From: Mesorhizobium sp. ORS 3359
Lineage (GTDB): Bacteria; Pseudomonadota; Alphaproteobacteria; Rhizobiales; Rhizobiaceae
Length of the DNA: 64,000 nt
NCBI GenBank assembly: GCA_000824845.1
Contig: CCNC01000074.1
Coordinates: forward strand, 1-64,000
Direction: 5' to 3'
Positions 8,350-17,711 of this stretch are shown piece by piece (the stretch's first letter is position 1; each line of letters begins with the position of its first letter). Made by a program: the position numbers and the translations under genes. Below the pieces are notes generated by a model. That model was given only the letters and a program-made list of their open reading frames with translations, made no database searches and was not told the DNA's origin.

Positions 8350-9756
8350 TCAGGCGGTGCCTTCGGCCGGCTCGTCCTCGGCGCCTGCCGCGCGCTCCCA
8401 GCCGAGCGGATTGCGGCGGTAGAACAGGAACAGCGCAGCGATCACCACCGCGATGACGACGATGCCGATCACGCCGAGCCCCTGGATCGCTTCGATGATC
8501 ACATAGGGAACCCAGAGGAAGCCGTCGACCACCGAGGTGATCTGCAGCGCATCCGCCGGCAGCTTGAAGCCGGACGCGACGGCCGCACTTGTGAAAAGCG
8601 GCGCCAGCGCGTTGGCGACATAGAAGCCGACGGCGAGCGTCACCGTGCCGATGACCACCATGCGGAAGACGTTGCCCCTGACCAGCGGCGCGGTCATCGC
8701 GACGATGAACGGGATGACGGCAAGGTCGGCGAACAGGATGACGCGGTTGCCGGGCAGGATGATCGACAGGATGATCGCGATCGGCACCAGGATCAGCGAC
8801 GACGAGATCGCGGCGGGGTGACCGATCAGGATGGCGGAGTCGAGACCGACCAGCAGCTCGCGGTCGCCGGTGCGCTTGCGCACGAATTCCTGCGCGGCGT
8901 CCGAAACCGGCAGCAGGCCTTCCATCAGGATCTTCACCATGCGCGGCAGGAGCAGCATCACCGCCGCCAGCGTCATGCCGGTGCCGAGCACCTTGGCCAG
9001 CACCGTGCCGAGGTCGCCGGCGTTGTAGAAGGCGATCAGGCCGAGCACCTGGCCGATGATCAGCCCGAGTATCACCGGCTCGCCGAACACGCCGAAGCGG
9101 CGTTCGATGGTTTCGGTGCTGATGTTGATGCGGTTGATGCCCGGGATGCGGTCCATGATCCAGTTGAGGACGATGGCGATCGGCAGGATCTGCGCAGAGG
9201 CGAGATGCGGCACGGAAATGCCAGGCACGCCGTAGAACTGCTGCACCGCGCGCGCCGACCAGTCGGCGAAGAGCAGCGCAAGTGCCGCGACAAGCGCGGC
9301 GATGATGATGCCGTAGGCCAGGTTGTTGGTGGCGGCGACGACCAGCGAGCCGACAAAGGCGAAGTGCCAGAAATTCCAGACGTCGACATTGAGTGTGCGT
9401 GTCATGCGCGTGAGCAGAAGCGCGATGTTGACCAGGATGCCGACCGGGATCACCCAGAGGCCGACCGATGAGCCGAAGGCGATCGCGGCGGCCGACGGCC
9501 AGCCGACATCGATGATGTCGCGATGGATGCCGGTGTTGGTGACGATGGCCTTGGCCACGTCGCCGATCGAGGTGAACATCAGGCCGAGCACGAGATTGAT
9601 GCCGATGAAGGCGACGCCGATCGTGATGGCGGCGCGGAAAGCCTTGCTGACCCTGGCTCCAAGGACCACGGCGATGATGAAAATGACGATCGGCAAGAGC
9701 ACTGTCGCGCCGAGCGTGTCGATGGCGCCTTTTAAGCCTGCAAGTATAGTGTCCAT
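8350..9756 (-). CDS. PTS galactitol-type IIC permease
   Basis: A 468-residue polytopic membrane protein with roughly ten to twelve hydrophobic segments, matching the galactitol/SgcC-type IIC family (features such as GASVKAFRAAITIG-like opening, ISVPHLASAQILPIA in the middle and QEFVRKRTGDRELLVGLD). It forms the substrate channel of the PTS. The C-terminus ends in a charged tail (FYRRNPLGWERAAGAEDEP). It is the first gene of the minus-strand IIC-IIA-IIB operon; the promoter should lie in the 316-base gap upstream. Substrate assignment is by family name only. Confidence 0.88.
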   Translation of the reverse strand: MDTILAGLKGAIDTLGATVLLPIVIFIIAVVLGARVSKAFRAAITIGVAFIGINLVLGLMFTSIGDVAKAIVTNTGIHRDIIDVGWPSAAAIAFGSSVGLWVIPVGILVNIALLLTRMTRTLNVDVWNFWHFAFVGSLVVAATNNLAYGIIIAALVAALALLFADWSARAVQQFYGVPGISVPHLASAQILPIAIVLNWIMDRIPGINRINISTETIERRFGVFGEPVILGLIIGQVLGLIAFYNAGDLGTVLAKVLGTGMTLAAVMLLLPRMVKILMEGLLPVSDAAQEFVRKRTGDRELLVGLDSAILIGHPAAISSSLILVPIAIILSIILPGNRVILFADLAVIPFIVAMTAPLVRGNVFRMVVIGTVTLAVGFYVANALAPLFTSAAVASGFKLPADALQITSVVDGFLWVPYVIIEAIQGLGVIGIVVIAVVIAALFLFYRRNPLGWERAAGAEDEPAEGTA

Positions 9757-10072
9757 TCTACCTCCCCAGCGGCACCGACTTCGGCTCGAAGCGTGAATGA
9801 TGCCCGCAAGTCAATGACGCCTCGGCCCTCCCGGCCAAGGCACTCCCCACTCGCCGGCGAGGACGGAATGCTCAGTCGAGTGAATGAACTTTTGCCTTCG
9901 TCAGCGAACGAAAGTTTTATCTGGGTGGCCTATGCCAAAGTCAATCGGCAATCCTTTGGGCCAAACCGCAAAGGCATCAATTGTCTGGGGAAATTGATCG
10001 GCCGGAACGGCAGTCGCAATCCGGCAAGCTTGATGCAGGCCAGCTGAGCTGTCCGTCGGGTCGGCTGGAAGG
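9757..10072. other. intergenic region upstream of PTS operon and downstream of proC
   Basis: This 316-base gap follows the proC stop and precedes the PTS IIC start, both on the minus strand. It holds no convincing gene. The notable item is an imperfect inverted repeat at 9887-9916 (listed separately). The rest shows nothing I can name. Confidence 0.5.
9887..9916 (-). promoter_or_regulatory. candidate operator (imperfect inverted repeat) upstream of the PTS operon
   Basis: The arms AACTTTTGCCTTCG and CGAACGAAAGTT face each other across TCAG. The arms mirror each other except for a two-base length difference. The CGAACGAAAG element resembles half sites of DeoR-type sugar regulators, which commonly control PTS and polyol operons; that link is inference. 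It lies about 130 bases upstream of the IIC start codon. Confidence 0.35.
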
Positions 10073-10888
10073 TTACTTCCCGAGCTCTATCGACCGCAGC
10101 CGCGCCGCTTCCACGGCTTCGGTAACGAGCTTCGTCAGGCCGTCGCCGCCCATCAGGACGGCAAGCGCGGCGGCGGTGGTGCCGTTGGGGCTGGTCACCT
10201 GCTGGCGCAGCACGCCCGGCTCCTCGTCTGCTTCCGCGGCGAGCGAGGCGGCCCCGAAAACGGTCTGCATGGCGAGCAGCTTTGCGGTCTCGGCCGGCAG
10301 GCCGGCCTTCTCGGCCGCAACCGTCAGCGCCTCGATGAAGTGGAAGACATAGGCCGGGCCGGAGCCGGAGACGGCCGTCACCGCGTCCATGAGACCCTCA
10401 TCGTCGATCGTCGTCACGACGCCGCTTGCCGAAAGCAGCTCAAGCACGAAGCGCCGGACGTCATCGGAGACCAGCGGATTGGAAAACACCACCATCATGC
10501 CCTTGCCGATTGCGGCCGGCGTGTTCGGCATGCAGCGGATGACCGGCGCGAGCTCGCCCAGGATTTCCTCGAAGGTGGCGACCGGCGTGCCGGCGGCGAT
10601 GCTGACGAAAGTCGTCCTGCCATCGCCGAAGCGCTTGTACTGCGCAGTCACGTCACGGATCACCTGCGGCTTTACCGCGATGACGACGAGATCCGGCACG
10701 GCATCGGCCGATATGGCCTCGGCGTCGGCGGAAACGCGGCAGCCGAGATGTTCGGCGCGCTGGCGTAGTTCCGCGTTGGGCTCGACCACAAACACCGCCG
10801 ACGGCTCGAGCCTTGCGGACTTCAGCCAGCCCGAGAGCATGGCGTAACCCATATTGCCGCAGCCGGCGAGAACGAGCCTGATCGTCAT
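10073..10888 (-). CDS. proC: pyrroline-5-carboxylate reductase
   Basis: This enzyme makes proline by NAD(P)H-dependent reduction of pyrroline-5-carboxylate in the cytoplasm. The 271-residue protein has the N-terminal nucleotide-binding loop (LAGCGNMGYAMLSG), the conserved IRCMPNTPAAIGKGM in the middle and the C-terminal signature with AVSGSGPAYVFHFIEAL and QVTSPNGTTAAAL. ATG 10888 is chosen because GGAGA lies 7-8 bases upstream; the preceding TTG is only in-frame extension. Monocistronic by spacing: about 180 bases separate it from the polymerase gene upstream on the same strand. Confidence 0.95.
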   Translation of the reverse strand: MTIRLVLAGCGNMGYAMLSGWLKSARLEPSAVFVVEPNAELRQRAEHLGCRVSADAEAISADAVPDLVVIAVKPQVIRDVTAQYKRFGDGRTTFVSIAAGTPVATFEEILGELAPVIRCMPNTPAAIGKGMMVVFSNPLVSDDVRRFVLELLSASGVVTTIDDEGLMDAVTAVSGSGPAYVFHFIEALTVAAEKAGLPAETAKLLAMQTVFGAASLAAEADEEPGVLRQQVTSPNGTTAAALAVLMGGDGLTKLVTEAVEAARLRSIELGK

Positions 10889-11069
10889 CAAAATCTCCGT
10901 AGCATGGCTCTCCTTAAACGCTTGCGAGGCCAGCGAAAAGCCCAGCGTGAGGAAGATCGATCGTCCAGGACTGAGTGCAATTCCGGCGAAAGGCGAGCGG
11001 CTTTCCGCCCCGCAATTGCGTCAGGACGGAGATAAGGGGTTCGCCGTTCCGGTGAAATGGTGAAACGCT

Positions 11070-12389
11070 CTATCGCGACAGGCGAACCGGGATCGGCCGT
11101 AGCGACACTTGCCTGAGGCCAAGCACGCCGAGAACGAAAAACAGCCAGACCGGATCGCCGCGATGGAAGAAGAAGCTTTCCAGGAAGCCGTTCAACGCCG
11201 TGAACAGCACCACCATCATGAAGAAGTCGCCTAGGAAGATGTTTTCCTTGCGCGGCGGGATGCGCATGTAATCGCGCAACGGGGCGATCAGGAAGGTGTA
11301 GACGGCGACGCCGAGCGCCGGGATGCCCATCAGCACGGCGATGTCGAGATAACCGTCATGGCCATGCACGATGGTGCGGATGTCCCAGGCCCGGTCGAAG
11401 GGCTGGTCCTGGTTGAGCAGCAGCGGCGTCCCCCAGAAGCTTTCGTAGCCGTAGCCGGTCCACGGCTTCTTCGCCAGCATCTCGCCGGCGAACTCCCAAA
11501 GGGTCGTGCGTCCCGTATAGGTGAGATCGGGGAAATAGATCGCCGCCAGATGCTTCACCGGCGGAATGAAGACGATGCCGAGTGTGCCGACCGCGGTCGC
11601 GACGATCGCCAGCGCGAACAGGATCGGCGTGCCGAACCGCATGCCGATGAGGCTGGGCAGCACGACGATCATGATCGAGAACGGCACAAGTCCGGCGGTC
11701 GTCTTGGAGCCGGTGTGGAGCATGAAGACCATTGCCGCACAGAAGATGCCGGCGCCCCACCAGCGCTGGCCGCGCCGGAACAGATAAAGCCCGGCGAAGC
11801 TGAAACAGGCCATCACCGGCCCGGCGATGTTCTTGTGCGTGAAGACGCCGCGCCACAGGCCGGCATGCTCCGGCTCCTGCGAGTCGGCGGTGTGCAGCGC
11901 CTCATGCGGAAAGACGATCAGCCCGACATAGGAAAGGCCGATCACCACGACGGCGGTGAAGATGATCACGCGGGCGAAGGACTCGGCGTCGCGCGGCAGC
12001 ACCAGGATCGTCGCCATGGTGATGATGCCAATCATGGTGAAGGAGGCGGCGCGCATCGCCGCCGGCGGATCGGTGGCGAGCACCACCGACAGGAAGAAGA
12101 AGCCCAGCATCAGCGCCCAGGAGGGGCTGACCAGCGAGCGCACCACGCGTGGATCGGCGAAGGCGAGCAGCGAGAAGATGGAGATCGCGCCGAGCGAGCC
12201 GAAGCCAAGCTGGTTGACGATGTCGCCGCCGTCGCCGGTCAGTTCCGCGCCCGCCGGCTGGAAAGGCCGGAACGAGACCATGATGACGGTGAACAGGAGC
12301 GCGGCGACCGCCGTCGCCACACCTTCCCTGGTGAAGGCGGCGCCGAGCGGCGCGCGCTCAATTCTTCTCAGGCTGTCGGTACTGCTCAT
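11070..12389 (-). CDS. O-antigen ligase / exopolysaccharide polymerase-like membrane protein (ExoQ/Wzy type)
   Basis: The 439-residue protein has about ten to twelve membrane segments and the large periplasmic loop typical of the O-antigen ligase/Wzy_C superfamily, with TLWEFAGEMLAKKPWTGYGYESFWG near residues 300-330, followed by a conserved VHGHDGYLDIAVLMGIPAL containing the loop histidine. It is expected to polymerise or ligate polysaccharide units at the periplasmic face. ATG 12389 is chosen since GGA lies seven bases upstream; this overlaps the preceding glycosyltransferase stop by 32 bases. ATG 12395 or 12431 are alternatives. It belongs to the polysaccharide cluster up to 20.4 kb. Confidence 0.85.
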   Translation of the reverse strand: MSSTDSLRRIERAPLGAAFTREGVATAVAALLFTVIMVSFRPFQPAGAELTGDGGDIVNQLGFGSLGAISIFSLLAFADPRVVRSLVSPSWALMLGFFFLSVVLATDPPAAMRAASFTMIGIITMATILVLPRDAESFARVIIFTAVVVIGLSYVGLIVFPHEALHTADSQEPEHAGLWRGVFTHKNIAGPVMACFSFAGLYLFRRGQRWWGAGIFCAAMVFMLHTGSKTTAGLVPFSIMIVVLPSLIGMRFGTPILFALAIVATAVGTLGIVFIPPVKHLAAIYFPDLTYTGRTTLWEFAGEMLAKKPWTGYGYESFWGTPLLLNQDQPFDRAWDIRTIVHGHDGYLDIAVLMGIPALGVAVYTFLIAPLRDYMRIPPRKENIFLGDFFMMVVLFTALNGFLESFFFHRGDPVWLFFVLGVLGLRQVSLRPIPVRLSR

Positions 12390-13356
12390 TGGCATATCCG
12401 AATTCGGCAAGCACCCGGCCGAGCGCGACATAGACGGGGTAGAGGCCGGTCGTCAGCGAGCCGGTTCGCGCCAGCCGGATGGCGCCGCGCAGCGGTGAGG
12501 CCGCGAGCAGCGCCAGGCTTTTGAGAAACACTTTGAGGCCGGCAAGCGGCGTGCCGGCGCGTTTCTTCTTTTCGACCAGCGTCGAGATCACGCCATTGCG
12601 CAGGCTGCGGGCGCGGATCCAGTCGGCCTCGACGCGCCGGGCCGGCACGGTCTCGTTGACTTTTGCCTCGGCGCACCAGCCGAGCGCGAAGCCTTTCTGC
12701 GCGGAGCGGCTGAGGAAGTCGGAATCGCCGCCGCCCATGAAATTGAACCTGAGATCGAGGAAGGGCGGTCCCATGGCCTTGAGCACGTTGCGCCCCACCA
12801 GCAAATTGCCGGACGAATAGAGCGCCGGCACGCGGGCGGTTTCCCGGTAGGGCGGCGCGAACACCGGGTGCTCGGCCCATCTGGCGTGGCTCGGATCGGC
12901 GAAGACCGGCACTTGCGGGCCGCCGACGATGTCGGCGCGAAGCGTCTCGGCGGCTTTGCACATGCGCTCCAGCCAGTCCGGCTCGGCGATCTCGTCATCG
13001 TCGATGACAAGAAGGTACTTGAAGTTGGGAAACTGCAGGATCGCCGTCTGCCAGCCGGCATTGTAGGCGCTGCAATTGCCGCGCTCATGCGCGATGATCA
13101 CCAGGCCAGGCATCTCGCCGCTTTCGAACAGCGGCAGCGCTGCCTTGGCGCCCTCGCGCGCCTCGGCCTCGTTTTCCATGACGATGACGGCGAAGCGCCT
13201 TTCGGTCCGCTGCGCCTTGAGCGAAGCCAGGGTTTCCAGCACCTGCTGCGGCCGCTTGAAGGTCGGCAGCGTCACCACCGCCTCGACGCTCTCGGCGACG
13301 AGCCCCGGCGACCGTCCCGCGATCGATACAGAAGCGTCGGACGGCAAAGGGATCAT
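12358..13356 (-). CDS. family 2 glycosyltransferase
   Basis: A 332-residue cytoplasmic, probably membrane-associated GT-A glycosyltransferase. The N-terminus has the GT2 strand VVTLPTFKRPQQVLETL, and the metal/nucleotide-sugar motif is DDDE in YLLVIDDDEIAEPDW near residue 115. A central GGGDSDFLSRSAQKGF matches the acceptor-side ED-like motif region. It would transfer a sugar from a nucleotide donor to a lipid-linked glycan. Its end overlaps the polymerase-like gene, and it diverges from the GT4 gene at 13.5 kb across a ~170-base promoter region. Donor and acceptor sugars cannot be read from sequence. Confidence 0.88.
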   Translation of the reverse strand: MIPLPSDASVSIAGRSPGLVAESVEAVVTLPTFKRPQQVLETLASLKAQRTERRFAVIVMENEAEAREGAKAALPLFESGEMPGLVIIAHERGNCSAYNAGWQTAILQFPNFKYLLVIDDDEIAEPDWLERMCKAAETLRADIVGGPQVPVFADPSHARWAEHPVFAPPYRETARVPALYSSGNLLVGRNVLKAMGPPFLDLRFNFMGGGDSDFLSRSAQKGFALGWCAEAKVNETVPARRVEADWIRARSLRNGVISTLVEKKKRAGTPLAGLKVFLKSLALLAASPLRGAIRLARTGSLTTGLYPVYVALGRVLAEFGYANEQYRQPEKN

Positions 13357-13525
13357 CCGTTTTTGAGCAGCGTGGGTTCGCCCCTCGATAGCATCGCGGT
13401 GATAACGTTTCGTTAATCACCTTCTCGCCCGGCTGTCGGAAAAGCCGGGTCTTTGGCCTTTGACGGTGCCATTTAATCAAGGCTTCACCGCGTTTTGCTA
13501 CCGGCTGCACCTAAGGATAGGTGAG

Positions 13526-14698
13526 ATGCATCTGCTGTTCGCCACATCGATCGTGCCCGATGGCGCGCTCGCCTCAGGCTACGAGATTGCCAATGCCGCG
13601 ATCATCGACGCGCTGCGGCGCGCCGGCGTGCGCGTGACGGTGATCGGTTTCATCTGGCCAGGGAAGACCCCGTCCGATCCGCAAAACACCATCGTGCTTG
13701 ACGCGGTCGAGGTGCGCACCGAAAGCGCGTCGCCGCTGCAAAAGCTTGCTTGGCTCGGCAGGGCGGTTTCCTCCGGTCTTACTTTCTCCTCGGTCAAGCT
13801 GCGTGTCGTCTCTGAAGCGCAAGTCCGCGCCGCCATCGAACGCGCCGGTCCCTTCGACGGCTATGTCCTGAATTCGGTGCAGTTCGCCGGCGCGTTTGAG
13901 AAGATTCTCGCCGACCGTCCGTTCGTCTTCGTGGCGCACAATGTCGAGCATCGCTCGGCCGAGGAGAACGCCGCCGCGGCCGGCAGCGCGCTGCAGAGCT
14001 GGCTGTTCCGCCGCGAGGCGAGACTCCTCAAGGTCATGGAGGAGCGCCTTTGCGGCGTCGCGCGCTTTGTCTTCACGCTGGCCGAGGAAGACCGCGCAGC
14101 ACTTGGCGTCGCCTCCGACACACGTTCGGCGGTGCTGCCGCTGGTGACCCGCGCGCACGCGCCGGCAAGCAAGGCCAAGCGCCATATCGAATGCGACGCC
14201 GCGCTGATCGGCACCTGGACCTGGCAGCCGAACCGCATCGGGCTCGACTGGTTCCTGACCAAGGTCGTGCCGCATCTGAAGCCGGATTTCCGCATCAGGA
14301 TCGCCGGCAACATGCCTTCCAGCATCAGTTCGGCGCATCCTGGCGTCTCCTTCGTCGGCAGGGTTCCGGACGCGCAGGCCTTCGTGCGCGGCGCCGCCGT
14401 TATTCCCCTGATCAGCACCGCCGGCAGCGGCGTGCAGTTGAAGACCATCGAGACCTTCGAGCTCGGCCTGCCGTCCGTCGCCACCAGCCGCTCGCTGCGC
14501 GGCATCGGCTATCGGCCCGACAACTGCGTGGTGACCGACGATCCGGTCGCCTTCGCCGCCGCCCTCCAGGCGGCCGCCGCCAATGTCCGCGACGTCGATG
14601 GCAGCGCTTTCCATCGCCGCCAGTTGAAGGCGCTCGACACCGCGATCGGGCTTGGCCTGGAGAAGCTCGGCGCTGTCAGGCAGGAGGTCGCCGCATGA
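13526..14698 (+). CDS. family 4 (GT-B) glycosyltransferase
   Basis: The 390-residue product has a two-domain GT-B layout: an N-terminal Rossmann region starting MHLLFATSIVPDG and ending with VFVAHNVEHRSAEEN, and a C-terminal domain with GSGVQLKTIETFELGLPSVAT near residues 305-325, the usual nucleotide-sugar binding EX7E-like part of GT4 enzymes. ATG 13526 is used because AGGATAGG lies just upstream and homologous folding starts there; an in-frame start at 13460 would add 22 non-conserved residues. Its stop overlaps the next gene by ATGA, so the three plus-strand genes to 16.4 kb are translationally coupled. Confidence 0.87.
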   Translation: MHLLFATSIVPDGALASGYEIANAAIIDALRRAGVRVTVIGFIWPGKTPSDPQNTIVLDAVEVRTESASPLQKLAWLGRAVSSGLTFSSVKLRVVSEAQVRAAIERAGPFDGYVLNSVQFAGAFEKILADRPFVFVAHNVEHRSAEENAAAAGSALQSWLFRREARLLKVMEERLCGVARFVFTLAEEDRAALGVASDTRSAVLPLVTRAHAPASKAKRHIECDAALIGTWTWQPNRIGLDWFLTKVVPHLKPDFRIRIAGNMPSSISSAHPGVSFVGRVPDAQAFVRGAAVIPLISTAGSGVQLKTIETFELGLPSVATSRSLRGIGYRPDNCVVTDDPVAFAAALQAAAANVRDVDGSAFHRRQLKALDTAIGLGLEKLGAVRQEVAA

Positions 14699-15489
14699 AC
14701 ATGCACACCGCGCGCGCCGCCTTCGGCTTCGATACGCTCAAGACCATCCTGGGCATTCCGGTGCTGGCCATACGCTGGGACGAGGCCATAATCTTGCTCA
14801 CCAGGCTGATCGACGAGCGCCGCTTCACCAAGGTGAGCTTCCTCAACGCCCACAACGCCAACTTGGCCTGCACCGATCCGGTCTTTGCCGAGGCGCTGGA
14901 AAACTTCCTCATCCTCCCCGACGGCGTCGGCGTCGACTTGGCGGCAAAGTTGCTTTACGGCGCACCGTTTCCCAGCAACCTTAACGGCACCGATTTCATT
15001 CCGGCCTTCCTGCAGGCCGCGTCGCACCCGCTGACGGTGGCGCTGCTCGGCACGACGCGCGCCAATGCCGAAGCCGCATGCGCCAAGCTTTCGTCGCTCG
15101 CTATGCAGCACAAATTCGTCGTCATCCATGACGGCTTCTTCTCCGCCGCCGAGGAGCCGGCGATCCTCGAGCGCATCGCCAGGTTGCGGCCGGACGTGCT
15201 GCTTGTGGCGATGGGCGTGCCGCGCCAGGAATTGTGGATCGAGCGCCACATCGACAGCCGCCATTGCACGCTGCCGGTCGCCGTCGGCGCGCTGCTCGAT
15301 TTCATGAGCGGCTCGGTGCCGCGCGCGCCGCTGTGGCTGCGCCGATTGCGGTTGGAATGGCTGTTCCGCCTGTGGATCGAACCCGGCCGTCTGTGGCGCC
15401 GCTATATCGTCGGCAATCCGCTCTTCCTGTGGCGCGTCGTCAAGCAGAAGCTGTCGCTCGGGCCACGACCGCTGGGAGCACGCCGGTGA
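14695..15489 (+). CDS. WecG/TagA/CpsF family glycosyltransferase
   Basis: The 264-residue protein matches the WecG/TagA/CpsF family, which adds N-acetylmannosaminuronic acid, N-acetylmannosamine or similar sugars to lipid-linked intermediates. Visible hallmarks are FLNAHNANLACTDP near residue 45, LPDGVGVDLAAKLL near 75, LNGTDFIPAFLQ near 98 and the GVPRQELWIERH motif near 176. The start ATG overlaps the upstream GT4 stop (ATGA), and its own stop overlaps the next start (GTGA). This tight packing marks one operon building one glycan. The exact sugar added is not deducible. Confidence 0.9.
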   Translation: MNMHTARAAFGFDTLKTILGIPVLAIRWDEAIILLTRLIDERRFTKVSFLNAHNANLACTDPVFAEALENFLILPDGVGVDLAAKLLYGAPFPSNLNGTDFIPAFLQAASHPLTVALLGTTRANAEAACAKLSSLAMQHKFVVIHDGFFSAAEEPAILERIARLRPDVLLVAMGVPRQELWIERHIDSRHCTLPVAVGALLDFMSGSVPRAPLWLRRLRLEWLFRLWIEPGRLWRRYIVGNPLFLWRVVKQKLSLGPRPLGARR

Positions 15490-16412
15490 ACAGCCGCTTC
15501 GTGCCGGATACGTCCACCGCCATCGAACCGCTGCCGCGCGTACCCCTGGCCGCGATCGTCACGGCAAGCTACGCCCCCGATTTCGAACGCTGCCGGCTTT
15601 TGTGCGAAACCATCGACCGCCACGTCGCCGGCATGGCGCATCATTACATCCTGACCGAACATCGCGACGTCGCTTTGTTTCGCCAGCTGGAATCCGGCCG
15701 CCGCAGCGTCGTCGACGAGCGCGACCTGCTGCCGCGCTGGCTGCGCGCGTTCGACGATCCGCTGAGCGGTTTCCGCCGGCGCATCTGGCTGAGCTTCAGG
15801 ACGCAGCCGCTGCGCGGCTGGCATGTGCAGCAGCTGCGGCGCATCGCCATTGCCGGCTACGCCAAGGAAGACGTGCTGGTCTTCTGCGATTCCGATGTCG
15901 CCTTCCTGAAACCGTTCGACGCGAACGCCTTCTGGCGCGACGGCAAGGTGCGGCTGTTCCGGCGCGACGGCGTCCTGTCGAACGACGGCCATGACGAGCA
16001 TCGCATCTGGTCGCGCAATGCCGGCGCAGCACTCGGCATCGATCCCGCCAACCCTTCGAGCCACGACTACATCTCGACGCTGATCGCCTGGCGCCGCGAG
16101 ACGGTCAACGCAATGTGCGAGCGCATCGAGAAGGTGCATGGCCGCGAATGGGTCAGCGTGGTCGGTTGGGCGCGAAAATTCTCCGAATGCATGATCTATG
16201 GCCGCTACGTCGACGATGTGCTCGACGGCGCCGGCCATTTCCACGGCTCGGAGGAGTTCTGCCGCGTCCACTGGAACGGCGCGCCGCTCTCGGATGACCA
16301 GTTCCGCCGTTTCGTCGACACCATGGCGCCGGAACAGGTGGCGATCGGCATGCAGTCCTTCATCGGCACCGACATCGGCCGCATCCGCCGCCTGATCGGG
16401 CTTGCTGCGTAA
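15486..16412 (+). CDS. DUF6492-like putative glycosyltransferase
   Basis: The 308-residue protein starts at GTG 15486, overlapping the WecG-type gene's stop by GTGA. It has a GT-A-like pattern: an opening strand (LAAIVTASYAPDFERCRLL), a DSDVAFLKPFD segment near residue 140 that looks like a DxD metal-binding motif, and a C-terminal SEEFCRVHWNGAPLS. This matches my memory of the DUF6492 family, which is often found in polysaccharide loci. Last gene of the three-gene plus-strand operon; it converges with the flippase gene with only three bases between the stops. Function as a glycosyltransferase is inferred. Confidence 0.7.
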   Translation: MNSRFVPDTSTAIEPLPRVPLAAIVTASYAPDFERCRLLCETIDRHVAGMAHHYILTEHRDVALFRQLESGRRSVVDERDLLPRWLRAFDDPLSGFRRRIWLSFRTQPLRGWHVQQLRRIAIAGYAKEDVLVFCDSDVAFLKPFDANAFWRDGKVRLFRRDGVLSNDGHDEHRIWSRNAGAALGIDPANPSSHDYISTLIAWRRETVNAMCERIEKVHGREWVSVVGWARKFSECMIYGRYVDDVLDGAGHFHGSEEFCRVHWNGAPLSDDQFRRFVDTMAPEQVAIGMQSFIGTDIGRIRRLIGLAA

Positions 16413-16415
16413 GGC

Positions 16416-17711
16416 TCAGATAGCCTTGGCCGGCCGGCGCATCGCCGAATAGGTCAACGATGTCGAGGCAAGATAAAGCAGCAGGAAGACGATGTTGAGC
16501 GACAGGACCAGATTGGCCGTGTCGGGGATGGTCGTCAGCACATAGGTGAGCAGAACCGCCTTCAAGCCGGCGAGCAGACCGAGATTGATCGCCCGCACCG
16601 CCGTCTGCCCGCGCGCGAAGAGCAACTCAGCCTGGTATTCGACGAGGTTGCGCAGTCCCGGCACGCAGACCGCCAGCGCCACCAGCGGCGCTGCCTCGGC
16701 GACATTCCTGCCGAGCGCGTTGGGGAAGAAGTGCAGCACGATGCCGAGCGACGCCAGCGCAAACGTCGAGACCAGGAACACGCCGCCTTCGATGCCGCTC
16801 TTCACCGTCAGCCGCGAGAGAAGCTCCGGCGCACGCATCATGCGCTGCACCAGCATCATCGAGAAGGTGCGGATCGGGATCGCGGTGAGGTCGACCAGCC
16901 GCATGATGATGGCATAGATGCCGGCGAGATGCGGTCCGCCGATCGACAGCACCAGCAGCTTGTCGAACTCCATCTGCAGGTAGAACAGCACTTCGGATCC
17001 GGCGACATAGATGGAATCGGCGAGCCGGCGGAAATAGAGCTCGGCGCGCAGCCGCAGCCGCTGGCGCGGATAGAAGAAGACGAAAGCGACGATGAGCGAG
17101 GCGGCATTGGCGCCGATATAGAACAGCGACCAGACGCCGATGCTGTGTTGCGAGGCAAGCATGAACAGGATCGCGCCGACTGCCCTCAACGCTGTCGCCA
17201 GGATGGCGAGCACGGCCGCGCGCCCGAACTTGCCGAGCCCGTTGTTGACGATCAGCGCCACCTCGACCGGCCGCCACAACAGCGCCTCGGCGAAGACGAT
17301 CGCCGCAAAGGCCGACAGCGGCACGGTGCCGGAAAAGAAGATCAGGAAGACGATGTAGGAGGCCGCAGTGAGGAACGGCAGCGACAACACGCTAAGAAGC
17401 AGGAAACCGGCGGTGAATGTGCCGATCAGGTTGGGGCGGATCGTGGCGGTGCGGTAGAGCGCCGAGATGAAGCCGAAGGCGAGGATGCGCGACAGCATGA
17501 TGCCGGCGGCCGAGGCGGTGGCGAACATGCCGAATTCGGCGATCGAAAGCGTGTTGGCCAAGGCGACGAAATAGGCGAGCGAGAACACCAGCCGGCCGCC
17601 GGCGCCGCTGATCGCCGAGAGATAGTCGAATACCAGTTTCCGGCGGGTGGCCACGAAGTGGCCGATCCGCGCGAAGCTCCGCCTTTGCGGCATGTCGCTG
17701 GCCTGGGTCAT
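16416..17711 (-). CDS. Wzx-like oligosaccharide flippase (MOP superfamily)
   Basis: A 431-residue membrane protein with about twelve hydrophobic segments and the MOP/PST layout: a first helix pair with RLVFSLAYFVALANTLSIAEFGMF, a later LQMEFDKLLVLSIGGPHLAGIYAI, and a C-terminal FARGQTAVRAINLGLLAG. Proteins of this family flip undecaprenyl-linked glycan units to the periplasm. Context supports this: polymerase, glycosyltransferases and a copolymerase are around it. It is transcribed away from the Wzz-like gene, sharing a ~200-base divergent promoter region with it. Confidence 0.85.
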   Translation of the reverse strand: MTQASDMPQRRSFARIGHFVATRRKLVFDYLSAISGAGGRLVFSLAYFVALANTLSIAEFGMFATASAAGIMLSRILAFGFISALYRTATIRPNLIGTFTAGFLLLSVLSLPFLTAASYIVFLIFFSGTVPLSAFAAIVFAEALLWRPVEVALIVNNGLGKFGRAAVLAILATALRAVGAILFMLASQHSIGVWSLFYIGANAASLIVAFVFFYPRQRLRLRAELYFRRLADSIYVAGSEVLFYLQMEFDKLLVLSIGGPHLAGIYAIIMRLVDLTAIPIRTFSMMLVQRMMRAPELLSRLTVKSGIEGGVFLVSTFALASLGIVLHFFPNALGRNVAEAAPLVALAVCVPGLRNLVEYQAELLFARGQTAVRAINLGLLAGLKAVLLTYVLTTIPDTANLVLSLNIVFLLLYLASTSLTYSAMRRPAKAI

